A DNA stretch of 5,792 nucleotides from Phycisphaerae bacterium (GTDB taxonomy: Bacteria > Planctomycetota > Phycisphaerae > Phycisphaerales > SM1A02), in NCBI GenBank assembly GCA_018665385.1, contig JABJDN010000055.1:1-5792 (forward strand), given 5' to 3'. Position 1 is the first letter of the stretch. Every line of letters starts with the position of its first letter. Under the pieces are notes generated by a model. The model was not told the origin of the DNA. It did not search any database and was given only the letters and a program-made list of their open reading frames with translations. Shown here one piece after another: positions 1-5,716 of this stretch. The position numbers were made by a program, and so were the translations under genes.

Positions 1-456
1 AAATTACTCATCTTAGATGAACCTACAGACGGGGTTGACCCAGTTGGTCGCAGGGAAATTCGTGACTTGCTTGCAGAACTACGCCAAGAAGGCAGAGCAG
101 TATTTCTCAACAGCCATCTTTTGAGTGAACTTGAAATGGTTTGCGATCGAGTTGCCATTATGGTTAAGGGCGAAGTCACTATGCAAGGAACAATTGACTC
201 ACTTACAAAAGATTCTAAGCGGTATGAAATTGAGTTAAAAGGCTCGATGCCTACTTGGGCGAAAGAAGCGTGCGACACCGTTCAAGACAACACCATGATT
301 GTAAGAAGCGATGACGCAGAAGCAATACAACCATTACTTGACAGATTACGTGCTGAGCAAACCACTATTATTTCTGTACAGCCAGTGCGCGAAACTTTAG
401 AAGACTTATTTATGCGCGCTGTTGATAACACAGACTCGCCAGGAGCTGTGCAATAA
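1..456 (+). CDS. ABC transporter ATP-binding protein, C-terminal part (5' end outside window)
   Basis: This is the end of an ABC ATPase, the cytoplasmic engine that would power the permease encoded next to it. The frame is open from base 1, and 151 residues are visible. The Walker B motif LLILDEP covers residues 2-8, with the presumed catalytic Glu at 7. The D-loop GVDP follows at 11-14, and the H-switch His is residue 39 in the motif NSHLLSE. After about residue 60 comes a family-typical C-terminal extension ending in ETLEDLFMRAV, as in multidrug or NosF/CcmA-like ABC-2 exporters. Walker A and the signature motif lie upstream of the window. An internal TTG at 67 could be read as a start, but it would fall after Walker B and is not credible. 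The stop TAA (454-456) shares its last A with the permease ATG, so the two are cotranscribed and probably translationally coupled. The substrate cannot be inferred. Confidence 0.95.
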   Translation, partial: KLLILDEPTDGVDPVGRREIRDLLAELRQEGRAVFLNSHLLSELEMVCDRVAIMVKGEVTMQGTIDSLTKDSKRYEIELKGSMPTWAKEACDTVQDNTMIVRSDDAEAIQPLLDRLRAEQTTIISVQPVRETLEDLFMRAVDNTDSPGAVQ

Positions 457-458
457 TG
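441..458 (+). promoter_or_regulatory. Ribosome binding site and stop/start overlap (TAATG) for the permease
   Basis: AGGAG at 441-445 lies inside the last codons of the ATPase gene, 10 bases before the permease ATG (456-458). The ATPase stop TAA shares one base with this ATG. The arrangement fixes the permease start and suggests coupled translation giving balanced amounts of the two subunits. Confidence 0.75.
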
Positions 459-1598
459 CAATTTCAAGCACTTTTAACAGATGCCTACAGGCAACTGAGC
501 GCAGCCAAACTGTTTTGGGTGTCGCTCGGCATTTCCGTTCTAGTTGTCATCGCTTTTGGCTCTATTGGATTCACCGAGACAGGTGTTTCAATTGGTTTTG
601 GCATAACTGAGATCGAATCTGAATTCCTAAATGCAGGAAGCCGTTGGTCGCGAGGTTTTTACATAGGGATATTTTCAGGCTTCCTAGTGAATATTTGGCT
701 TGCTTGGATTGCAACTGTCCTTGCACTCATCTCAACTTGTTCCATCTTTCCGGAATTCGTACATAGCGGTTCGATTGAGTTAACAATCTCGAAACCAATT
801 GGCAGACTAAAATTATTTTTCGCTAAGTACCTTGTCAGTCTGCTTTTTGTCATTCTTCAAGTAGCAATATTTTGCGTTGGTATTTTTCTTTGTGTTGGCC
901 TTAGGATTGGCGAGTGGAACCCCATGATTTTCGCAGCAATTCCAATTGTTGCAACTTTTTTCAGTTACTTGTTTGCAGTGTGCGTACTTGTAGGGATTCT
1001 CACACGTTCGGGCATTACAGCGCTTTTAATTACTGGCGTGTTTTGGATGTCTCTTTGGTCAATTCAAACTTCAGAAGCTGTATTGAATCGATTTGTTACA
1101 CAGCAACAAGTCGACATTGAACGATTCCAAGAAGGCATTGAACAAACGAATACAAAAATTGCGAAAATCAATAAGACATCCACTGAAGATGACGAACGAC
1201 TTGTGTCTCTTGAGGAGCGTAATAAAAGGTTCGTTGCAGATAAACTCGAAGCAGAAGAATCACTTGAATCATTAACGCAATGGCACGACCCTATTGCATG
1301 GGTTCTTGCGGTTTCTCCAAAGAACGCGCAAACCATTGGCTTACTAGACCGTTGGCTTAGCGACCCTGATGGATTTGATATTGCTGCAATTATGAATGGC
1401 GATATGAGATCATTCGAGAACGTTGAGGTGGATGAATTTGACAGAACTACAAGAAACGCTAGAGAACGTGAAACTAGAAAACGGATGCAAGACGAGTACG
1501 AATCAAAATCTCTCTGGTATGTAGTGGGGACATCCTTGCTCTTTGAGGGGTTTATCCTTGGCCTTGCTGCTTGGTATTTCCGCCGCAAAGATTTCTAA
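456..1598 (+). CDS. ABC-2 type transporter permease with a large coiled-coil loop
   Basis: This 380-residue integral membrane protein is probably the partner of the ATPase just upstream. By eye, hydrophobic segments lie near residues 19-40, 70-95, 124-149, 157-180, 185-204 and 353-375. Between the second and third is a cytoplasmic-type loop, GSIELTISKPIGR (105-117), resembling the coupling region of ABC-2 permeases ('lLskPisR'). The C-terminus RRKDF fits a positive-inside end. With an inside N-terminus and six segments, residues 205-352 form one large soluble loop, predicted outside the cytoplasm. Its first part (about 217-275) is Glu/Lys/Gln-rich and looks like a coiled coil. A second charged stretch lies at 325-350. 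The ATG overlaps the ATPase stop by one base, and a good Shine-Dalgarno AGGAG (441-445) sits 10 bases upstream. Family and partner are well supported; the substrate (drug, lipid, polysaccharide or other) is unknown. Confidence 0.9.
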   Translation: MQFQALLTDAYRQLSAAKLFWVSLGISVLVVIAFGSIGFTETGVSIGFGITEIESEFLNAGSRWSRGFYIGIFSGFLVNIWLAWIATVLALISTCSIFPEFVHSGSIELTISKPIGRLKLFFAKYLVSLLFVILQVAIFCVGIFLCVGLRIGEWNPMIFAAIPIVATFFSYLFAVCVLVGILTRSGITALLITGVFWMSLWSIQTSEAVLNRFVTQQQVDIERFQEGIEQTNTKIAKINKTSTEDDERLVSLEERNKRFVADKLEAEESLESLTQWHDPIAWVLAVSPKNAQTIGLLDRWLSDPDGFDIAAIMNGDMRSFENVEVDEFDRTTRNARERETRKRMQDEYESKSLWYVVGTSLLFEGFILGLAAWYFRRKDF

Positions 1599-1616
1599 AA
1601 AACGAACGTATTTCGT
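1597..1616 (-). terminator. Possible weak intrinsic terminator for proC
   Basis: Read on the minus strand, ACGAA (1616-1612) and TTCGT (1606-1602) form a 5-bp stem with a 5-base loop. The stem runs directly into six T's (1602-1597), which end inside the permease stop codon. The order hairpin then T-run fits a terminator for proC, which ends 37 bases upstream on that strand. The stem is short and not GC-rich, so this is tentative. No comparable structure was seen on the plus strand for the permease operon in the 54-base gap 1599-1652. Confidence 0.35.
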
Positions 1617-1652
1617 GTGACTAAAAATATCGCTTCATGCACGTAGAGTGTA

Positions 1653-2438
1653 TTAATTGTTGCCAAGTTCGCGGCCACGGTCGCGAGCCGAAATGACCGC
1701 ATCTTCTATTGCTTCAGGGACGCCACGTTCATTCATCGTCTCTAACGCTGCCGCAGTTGTCCCACCCTTGCTTGTTACCGCTTCACGCAATTCACTTGGC
1801 GTACGTGAATCGCAATCCATCAATGTTGCAGCGCCAGCAACCGTCTGTTGGACAAGAGTCGTAGCGACATCAAGAGATAATCCAGAGCGTACTCCGCCAG
1901 CGATCATCGCTTCTGCCAACATAAACACATACGCAGGGCCACTACCGCTCACAGCAGTAACAGCGTCCATCAACGATTCTTCAACCAGTACAGCAACACC
2001 AATTTCATTGAATAGTTGCATTGCAAGCACTGCGTCTTCATCGCAGGCACTACTTCTAAGTGCAATCCCTGCTGCGCCCATGCCAACACTGCACGGCAGG
2101 TTGGGCATGATCCGAACGACTGTAGAGTTTCCAGTTGCTTCTGCAATTGAATCCGTCGTCACCCCAGCCATAATGGAATACAAGACTCTACCACGTACTA
2201 CAGAAGCCACTGATTCGAATATCTGAGGCTTCACTGCAAGAAGCACATAGGTAGCCTTTGGCAACATTGCAGCACTCTCAACTACAACACAACCTAGTTC
2301 TTCAAAATGTGCCCTGCTTATAGCATCAGGATCCGCAACAGCAATCTGGTCGCTTTGAATAATTCCGCCACGAATAGCGCCATCAATAATCGCGCGAGCC
2401 ATGTTTCCTCCACCAATAACTGCAAGTAAAATGCACAT
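1653..2438 (-). CDS. proC: Pyrroline-5-carboxylate reductase
   Basis: ProC is a cytoplasmic enzyme that reduces 1-pyrroline-5-carboxylate to L-proline with NAD(P)H, the last step of proline synthesis. The 261 residues match the usual family length (about 265-270). The N-terminal Rossmann fold opens with AVIGGGNMARAI (6-17), containing the dinucleotide-binding GxGxM-type loop. Then come LLAVKPQ (66-72) and MPNLP (111-115). The C-terminal helical dimer and active-site domain carries SGSGPAY (164-170) and TSKGGTT (222-228), and the protein ends with the typical RELG. The frame stays open 37 codons further upstream, but those codons encode nothing family-like and overlap accA, so I place the start at the ATG at 2438, just before the Rossmann strand. 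No strong Shine-Dalgarno is seen; a GGTGG lies 13 bases upstream. The gene is divergent from accA and convergent with the ABC permease. Confidence 0.96.
   Translation of the reverse strand: MCILLAVIGGGNMARAIIDGAIRGGIIQSDQIAVADPDAISRAHFEELGCVVVESAAMLPKATYVLLAVKPQIFESVASVVRGRVLYSIMAGVTTDSIAEATGNSTVVRIMPNLPCSVGMGAAGIALRSSACDEDAVLAMQLFNEIGVAVLVEESLMDAVTAVSGSGPAYVFMLAEAMIAGGVRSGLSLDVATTLVQQTVAGAATLMDCDSRTPSELREAVTSKGGTTAAALETMNERGVPEAIEDAVISARDRGRELGNN
2404..2432 (+). promoter_or_regulatory. Candidate accA promoter inside the proC 5' end
   Basis: TAAAAT at 2427-2432 matches the -10 consensus at five of six positions. A weak -35-like TTTCCT lies at 2404-2409 with a 17-base spacer. Transcription would start near 2439, about 18 bases before the accA ATG. 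The element lies within the first codons of proC because the gap between the two genes is only 18 bases. The -35 match is poor (three of six), so confidence is limited. Confidence 0.35.
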
Positions 2439-2456
2439 AGAAGGTACACTACCACC

Positions 2457-3446
2457 ATGAGCAACAGCAAGGGCATAATTCCAGCACCACTTCCGTTTGA
2501 AACGCCAGTGGTCGAAATTAATAAGCAAATTATTTCGCTCCAAGAGCAAAATGATGCAGATACATTTGCACCAGAACTCGAAGAGTTACAAAAAACTCGC
2601 GACAGCCTGTTAGAAAAACTCTATGAAAATTTGACAGCATGGCAAACTGTCCAAGTAGCAAGGCACCAGAATAGACCGCAGACAGCAGACTACATTCGCA
2701 TGATTTGCCGAGATTTCCGTGAATTGCATGGAGATCGCCACTTCGGTGACGATCCAGCGATTATGACTGGCTTTGCCCGAATTGGCTCGCATAAGGTCAT
2801 GGTAATTGGCCACCAAAAAGGCAAGAATACCGAAGAACGCATTAAATGCCATTTCGGATGCGCGCACCCAGAAGGGTACCGAAAAGCGTTGGCTAAAATG
2901 AAACTCGCAGAAAAATACAAATTGCCTGTTGTTGCACTCATTGACACGCCGGGCGCATACCCAGGATTAAAAGCTGAAGAACGGGGTCAGGCAGAAGCAA
3001 TCGCTGTAAATTTGAAAGAAATGAGTCGTTTAAAAACGCCTATTGTTTCAGTTATTATCGGCGAAGGTGGCTCTGGCGGCGCCCTTGGCCTTGGTGTTGC
3101 TGACCGCGTAGCGATGCTCCAATACTCGTGGTACTCAGTCATCAGCCCCGAGGGCTGCGCAGCTATCCTTTGGAAAGTTGCAAATGATGAAACCAATAGA
3201 GCCGCAGCTACTAGCCTAGCTCTTACGAGCAAAGACAATCTTAAAAATGGCCTTATTGATGCCATAATCCCTGAGCCAATCGGAGGGGCCCATAGGAACA
3301 ACGAAGTGGCAGCAATAAACCTTGAAAAATGGATTGTGGATTCATTACGCGATTTAGAGCGATTCAATCCCCAAACCCTCGTCCAGAGACGATACGAAAA
3401 GTTTGCTGGCATGGGTGTCACTACAGAAGAATCCTGTTCGGATTGA
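2457..3446 (+). CDS. accA: Acetyl-CoA carboxylase, carboxyltransferase subunit alpha
   Basis: AccA pairs with AccD in the carboxyltransferase heterotetramer, which moves CO2 from carboxybiotin to acetyl-CoA to make malonyl-CoA for fatty-acid synthesis in the cytoplasm. The 329 residues are close to the E. coli length (319). Residues about 18-57 form the usual charged N-terminal helical region. Family blocks follow: ELHGDRHFGDDPAI (89-102), GHQKGKNTEERI (118-129), HPEGYRKA (137-144), IDTPGAYPG (162-170) and GEGGSGGALG (202-211). The glycine-rich block is the crotonase-type oxyanion and CoA region. SPEGCAAILWK (230-240) is also typical. The ATG at 2457 is the first start after an in-frame TAA at 2427-2429. 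AGAAGG (2439-2444) is a possible but distant ribosome site, 12 bases away. No accD lies nearby, so the partner subunit is encoded elsewhere. The gene seems monocistronic: a new promoter overlaps its stop codon. Confidence 0.97.
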   Translation: MSNSKGIIPAPLPFETPVVEINKQIISLQEQNDADTFAPELEELQKTRDSLLEKLYENLTAWQTVQVARHQNRPQTADYIRMICRDFRELHGDRHFGDDPAIMTGFARIGSHKVMVIGHQKGKNTEERIKCHFGCAHPEGYRKALAKMKLAEKYKLPVVALIDTPGAYPGLKAEERGQAEAIAVNLKEMSRLKTPIVSVIIGEGGSGGALGLGVADRVAMLQYSWYSVISPEGCAAILWKVANDETNRAAATSLALTSKDNLKNGLIDAIIPEPIGGAHRNNEVAAINLEKWIVDSLRDLERFNPQTLVQRRYEKFAGMGVTTEESCSD

Positions 3447-3471
3447 CGCGACACCAAAAAAACCATAAAAT
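3443..3471 (+). promoter_or_regulatory. Strong sigma-70-type promoter for the dksA/traR-lspA operon
   Basis: TTGACG (3443-3448) and TAAAAT (3466-3471) each match the -35 and -10 consensus at five of six positions, with the ideal 17-base spacer. The -35 box overlaps the accA stop codon TGA (3444-3446). The predicted start near 3478 gives a leader of about 74 bases before the GTG at 3552. I saw no stable hairpin or riboswitch-like fold in that leader. Confidence 0.7.
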
Positions 3472-3540
3472 GCCATATTCTAATCTGAGTTTCGCACTAC
3501 GCCGAATCTCTTAACTTGCTTAATAGCATGGCTTTACAAA

Positions 3541-3554
3541 AGGAATAGATCGTG
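3541..3554 (+). promoter_or_regulatory. Ribosome binding site deciding a GTG start
   Basis: AGGAA (3541-3545), within an A-rich AAAAGGAA context, lies 6 bases before GTG (3552-3554). This supports GTG as the initiation codon of the DksA/TraR-like gene. The protein then starts directly with its lysine-rich tail. Confidence 0.75.
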
Positions 3555-4385
3555 GCAAAGAAGAAGACAACCAAGAAAAAAACTGCCAAAAAGAAGGTGA
3601 CTAAGAAAGTTGCAAAGAAAGCGGCCAAAAAGAAGGTCGGCAAGAAAAAAGTCGTAAAAAAAGCTGTCACGAAAAAAGCCACGACTAAAAAGGTTGCTAA
3701 AAAAGCTGTCTCGAAAAAGAAGACCGAAAAGAAAACTGCAACGAAAAAAACTTCTACAAAAGTCGCGAAGAAAACAACCTCTAAGAAGAAGGTCGTTAAA
3801 AAAACTGCAGTAAAAACAGCACCTCGAAAGCGGAGACGCCGTGGCGTTTCTGTTTCTGATGCTGCGCGTGAAGAAGAAGCTGACAACGAGGGATTTGTGT
3901 ATATCAACGGTCGTAAAATTCGGATGATTGCATCCAACGGACTTGTTAAAAAGAAACGCCGATCAAAAGCAGCAACAGAACCAAAAGAGAAAAAAGCGCT
4001 TTCACTGAAAACTACGCTGACTGTGAAACAGTTACGTGAGTTTCGTGACAAGTTAATGAAATACCGAATACAATTGCTATCCGATTTAGGCTCGATTGAA
4101 AAAGAAGCACTCATTGTGCACTCTGATACAAGCCACATGCCTATCCATATGGCTGACGCTGGAAGCGATGCGTACGATCAAGATTTAAAACTCGGTATGG
4201 CTGCAAACGAGAGAAGACGTATTCGTGATATTGAAGCGGCCCTCGTTCGGATTAAAAAGAAAACCTATGGCGTTTGCCACCTCACAGGCGAAAAAATTCC
4301 CGACGCTCGGCTGAAAGCAAAACCATGGGCGATGTATACCAAGGAATCGGCTGAAAAATTCGAACGCCGTAATCGTCGAAAATGA
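3552..4385 (+). CDS. DksA/TraR-family protein with lysine-rich histone H1-like N-terminal tail
   Basis: The protein has 277 residues in three parts. Residues 1-97 are almost wholly Lys, Ala, Thr and Val in KKxxxKK-type repeats, like bacterial histone H1-like tails, and end in RKRRRR (92-97). A linker (98-150) contains GFVYINGRKIRMI (114-126). Residues about 155-277 are a DksA/TraR module: a helical region, an acidic DAYD motif (206-209) matching the coiled-coil-tip DxxD of DksA, a second helix, then YGVCHLTGEKIPDARL. Of the four zinc-ligand positions only C242 remains; the others are T245, T263 and S266. DksA-family proteins bind the RNA polymerase secondary channel and change initiation, often with ppGpp. 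The tail suggests added DNA or RNA binding, which is an inference. The ATGA overlap with lspA is notable because a DksA-like gene (ylyA) also sits beside lspA in Bacillus. Its exact function is unknown. Confidence 0.9.
   Translation: MAKKKTTKKKTAKKKVTKKVAKKAAKKKVGKKKVVKKAVTKKATTKKVAKKAVSKKKTEKKTATKKTSTKVAKKTTSKKKVVKKTAVKTAPRKRRRRGVSVSDAAREEEADNEGFVYINGRKIRMIASNGLVKKKRRSKAATEPKEKKALSLKTTLTVKQLREFRDKLMKYRIQLLSDLGSIEKEALIVHSDTSHMPIHMADAGSDAYDQDLKLGMAANERRRIRDIEAALVRIKKKTYGVCHLTGEKIPDARLKAKPWAMYTKESAEKFERRNRRK
3555..3842 (+). repeat. Low-complexity A-rich repeat region encoding the lysine tail
   Basis: About 290 bases are built from degenerate AAG/AAA lysine codons separated by Ala, Thr and Val codons. 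The protein pattern KK-x(2,3)-KK recurs throughout. Several A6-A7 runs occur, for example at 3656-3662. The units vary in length and codon use, so this is a degenerate protein-level repeat rather than an exact DNA tandem array. Such tracts commonly change length between strains. Confidence 0.75.
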
Positions 4386-5023
4386 TGCAAAGCGCATGGC
4401 GCTCACCAAAAGCATGGGCATCGTTATTGCTGGTCATGATTATTGGTTTTAGTGCGGATATTTATTCGAAATCTGTAGCATTTGAGAAAGTTGCAGACTC
4501 ACCTGTGCTCCTTGAACGAGAACAATTACTCTCAAACCCTCACTGGTCTCCAATTCCAATCCATGAGGGCATTGTTGTTATTCCAGGCCGACTGCTACAC
4601 TTTAGGCTCGTACTAAACGATGGTGCAGTATTTGGAATTGGCTCACAAAAACGTGTGTTTTTTATTATATTCACATTCATCGCCCTAGGAATTGCGGGTT
4701 GGATATTCGCTAGGCATACCACCAAGCAGGACGTTTTAGCGCATGTCGCACTTGGACTTATTCTCGGCGGTGGGATTGGTAATTTATACGACCGCATTTC
4801 AATAGGTCGTGTCCGCGACTTCATGTATATGTTTCCAGACCGGCACCTTCCATTCGACTTAGCGTGGCCTGGAAACAACACCGAATTGTTTCCATGGATT
4901 TTCAATACCGGTGACGTGCTACTCTTAGTCGGCATGGGGCTACTCATGATTTTCTTTTGGAAGCAGCCAGCCCCCGGTGCCCCAACGACTACAGCAACAA
5001 CTGTTCAACCTGATCAGGACTAA
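4382..5023 (+). CDS. lspA: Lipoprotein signal peptidase (signal peptidase II)
   Basis: LspA is an inner-membrane aspartyl protease that removes the signal peptide from diacylglyceryl-modified prolipoproteins. At 213 residues it is longer than usual (about 160-170). Membrane segments lie near 11-30, 91-110, 117-135 and 178-194. Family marks are D26 and K30 in SADIYSK, NDGAVFG (79-85), GNLYDR (133-138), VRDF with the presumed first catalytic Asp at 146, and FNTGD (174-178) with the second at 178 (usual form FNxAD). The extra length lies in the loop after the first membrane segment (about 33-70), between the two catalytic Asp residues (150-172), and in a Pro/Thr-rich tail (196-213). The ATG overlaps the upstream stop as ATGA; a second ATG follows immediately (4385), so either may start translation. 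No clear Shine-Dalgarno is present, which suggests coupling. The 3' end overlaps truB on the other strand by 35 bases. Confidence 0.93.
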   Translation: MMQSAWRSPKAWASLLLVMIIGFSADIYSKSVAFEKVADSPVLLEREQLLSNPHWSPIPIHEGIVVIPGRLLHFRLVLNDGAVFGIGSQKRVFFIIFTFIALGIAGWIFARHTTKQDVLAHVALGLILGGGIGNLYDRISIGRVRDFMYMFPDRHLPFDLAWPGNNTELFPWIFNTGDVLLLVGMGLLMIFFWKQPAPGAPTTTATTVQPDQD

Positions 5024-5705
5024 GTAAATCATCTTGCGTGAGAAATTCGGGCAGTGACTCCAATTGCTTTGCCATTTCCAACGTAAAGCGCCCAACCTCT
5101 ATCCTGCGAATCTCAAGGCAATAGCCCCCCGTACCGAGTGCTTTACCCAAATCACGAGCAAGTGCCCGCACATAGAACCCCTTGGCACAAGCGACTTCAA
5201 TCGTAACGATTGGCCATTCGTACTTCAAAACCTCAATGGCATGTACTGTCGCTTTTCTTGGTTCAATTTTTACATCTTTCCCCATTCGAGCGGACGCATA
5301 TGCGCGGTGCCCATCAACCTTCACCGCGCTAAAAATTGGAGGGGCTTGCATTATTTCACCAGAAAAAGTTGCGACGGCATCGTCGACTTTTTCCCTAGTT
5401 GGAATACGTGCCACTTCTACCTCTTCTCGTTCGCCTTCAGCGTCGTGACCTCGCGTAGTAGCGGAAAGGTCGATGACTGTCGTATACCGCTTATCGGTAT
5501 CCATCATTTGACCCAACTTTTTAGTCATTTTACCCACCCCCAGAACAAGTACGCCTGTTGCAAGAGGATCGAGCGTTCCGGCGTGGCCTGTCTTCGTTTT
5601 GTGGCATTTCCGGCGAACAAGATTCACCATAGACATTGACGTTGGGCCACGAGGTTTATCAATTACGATTACACCCACCAAGAGTGGTTTGCTTGCTTGC
5701 TCCAT
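4989..5705 (-). CDS. truB: tRNA pseudouridine(55) synthase, short form without PUA domain
   Basis: TruB converts U55 in the T-loop of nearly all tRNAs to pseudouridine in the cytoplasm. The N-terminal GVIVIDKPRGPTS (11-23) and GHAGTLDPLATGVL (40-53) are hallmarks, with the catalytic Asp at 46. Y74 in KRYTT, PPIFSAVKVDGHRAY (122-136) and GFYVRALARDLG (176-187, with R180) complete the catalytic core. At 238 residues it lacks the C-terminal PUA-type domain of the 304-314 residue B. subtilis and E. coli enzymes; short forms exist in several phyla. The start at 5705 is firm: an in-frame TAG directly precedes the ATG, and the next Met is residue 24, after the first conserved block. No Shine-Dalgarno is visible. 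The gene stands alone here rather than in the common nusA-infB-rbfA-truB cluster. Its end overlaps lspA by 35 bases on the opposite strand. Confidence 0.96.
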   Translation of the reverse strand: MEQASKPLLVGVIVIDKPRGPTSMSMVNLVRRKCHKTKTGHAGTLDPLATGVLVLGVGKMTKKLGQMMDTDKRYTTVIDLSATTRGHDAEGEREEVEVARIPTREKVDDAVATFSGEIMQAPPIFSAVKVDGHRAYASARMGKDVKIEPRKATVHAIEVLKYEWPIVTIEVACAKGFYVRALARDLGKALGTGGYCLEIRRIEVGRFTLEMAKQLESLPEFLTQDDLLSPDQVEQLLL

Positions 5706-5716
5706 CTAGGTACAAT
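5689..5716 (+). promoter_or_regulatory. Promoter for tRNA-Ser, overlapping the truB start
   Basis: TTGCTT (5689-5694) and TACAAT (5711-5716) form a -35/-10 pair with a 16-base spacer; TACAAT matches the consensus at five of six positions. The predicted start near 5723 lies only about six bases before the mature tRNA 5' end, a short leader that RNase P would remove. The -35 box lies within the first codons of truB on the opposite strand. Confidence 0.6.

Noticed and set aside
1064..1588. Minus-strand open frame of 174 codons opposite the permease
   Set aside because: Ser-rich shadow of the coiled-coil coding region, with no motif and no plausible start signal.
1657..2226. Plus-strand open frame of 189 codons opposite proC
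   Set aside because: Low-complexity Ser/Ala/Thr composition with no motifs, fully inside the well-supported proC gene on the other strand.
2439..2549. N-terminal extension of proC by 37 residues (start at 2549)
   Set aside because: The extension has no family similarity, overlaps accA, and precedes the Rossmann strand that normally starts P5C reductase. The ATG at 2438 gives the usual length.
3478..3551. Leader of the DksA/TraR-like gene considered as a riboswitch or attenuator
   Set aside because: At about 74 bases, with no stable hairpins or conserved motif visible by eye, it does not support such a call.
3497..4138. Minus-strand open frame of 213 codons rich in Phe, Thr and Val
   Set aside because: It is the antisense of the lysine-rich repeat: AAG and AAA codons read backwards give TTC/TTT-type codons without stops. 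The plus-strand gene has a promoter, a ribosome site and a recognisable domain.
5009..5018. Perfect palindrome CCTGATCAGG considered as a terminator or operator
   Set aside because: It has no loop and no T-run and lies inside both coding ends; a 10-base palindrome is expected by chance at low frequency.
5064..5639. Plus-strand open frame of 191 codons opposite truB
   Set aside because: No recognisable motif and entirely antisense to a strong TruB match.
5689..5700. Three tandem TTGC units at the start of truB, considered as a phase-variable repeat
   Set aside because: Three copies are too few for typical tetranucleotide phase variation, and truB is a housekeeping gene. The units are explained by codons for Gln-Ala-Ser-Lys.
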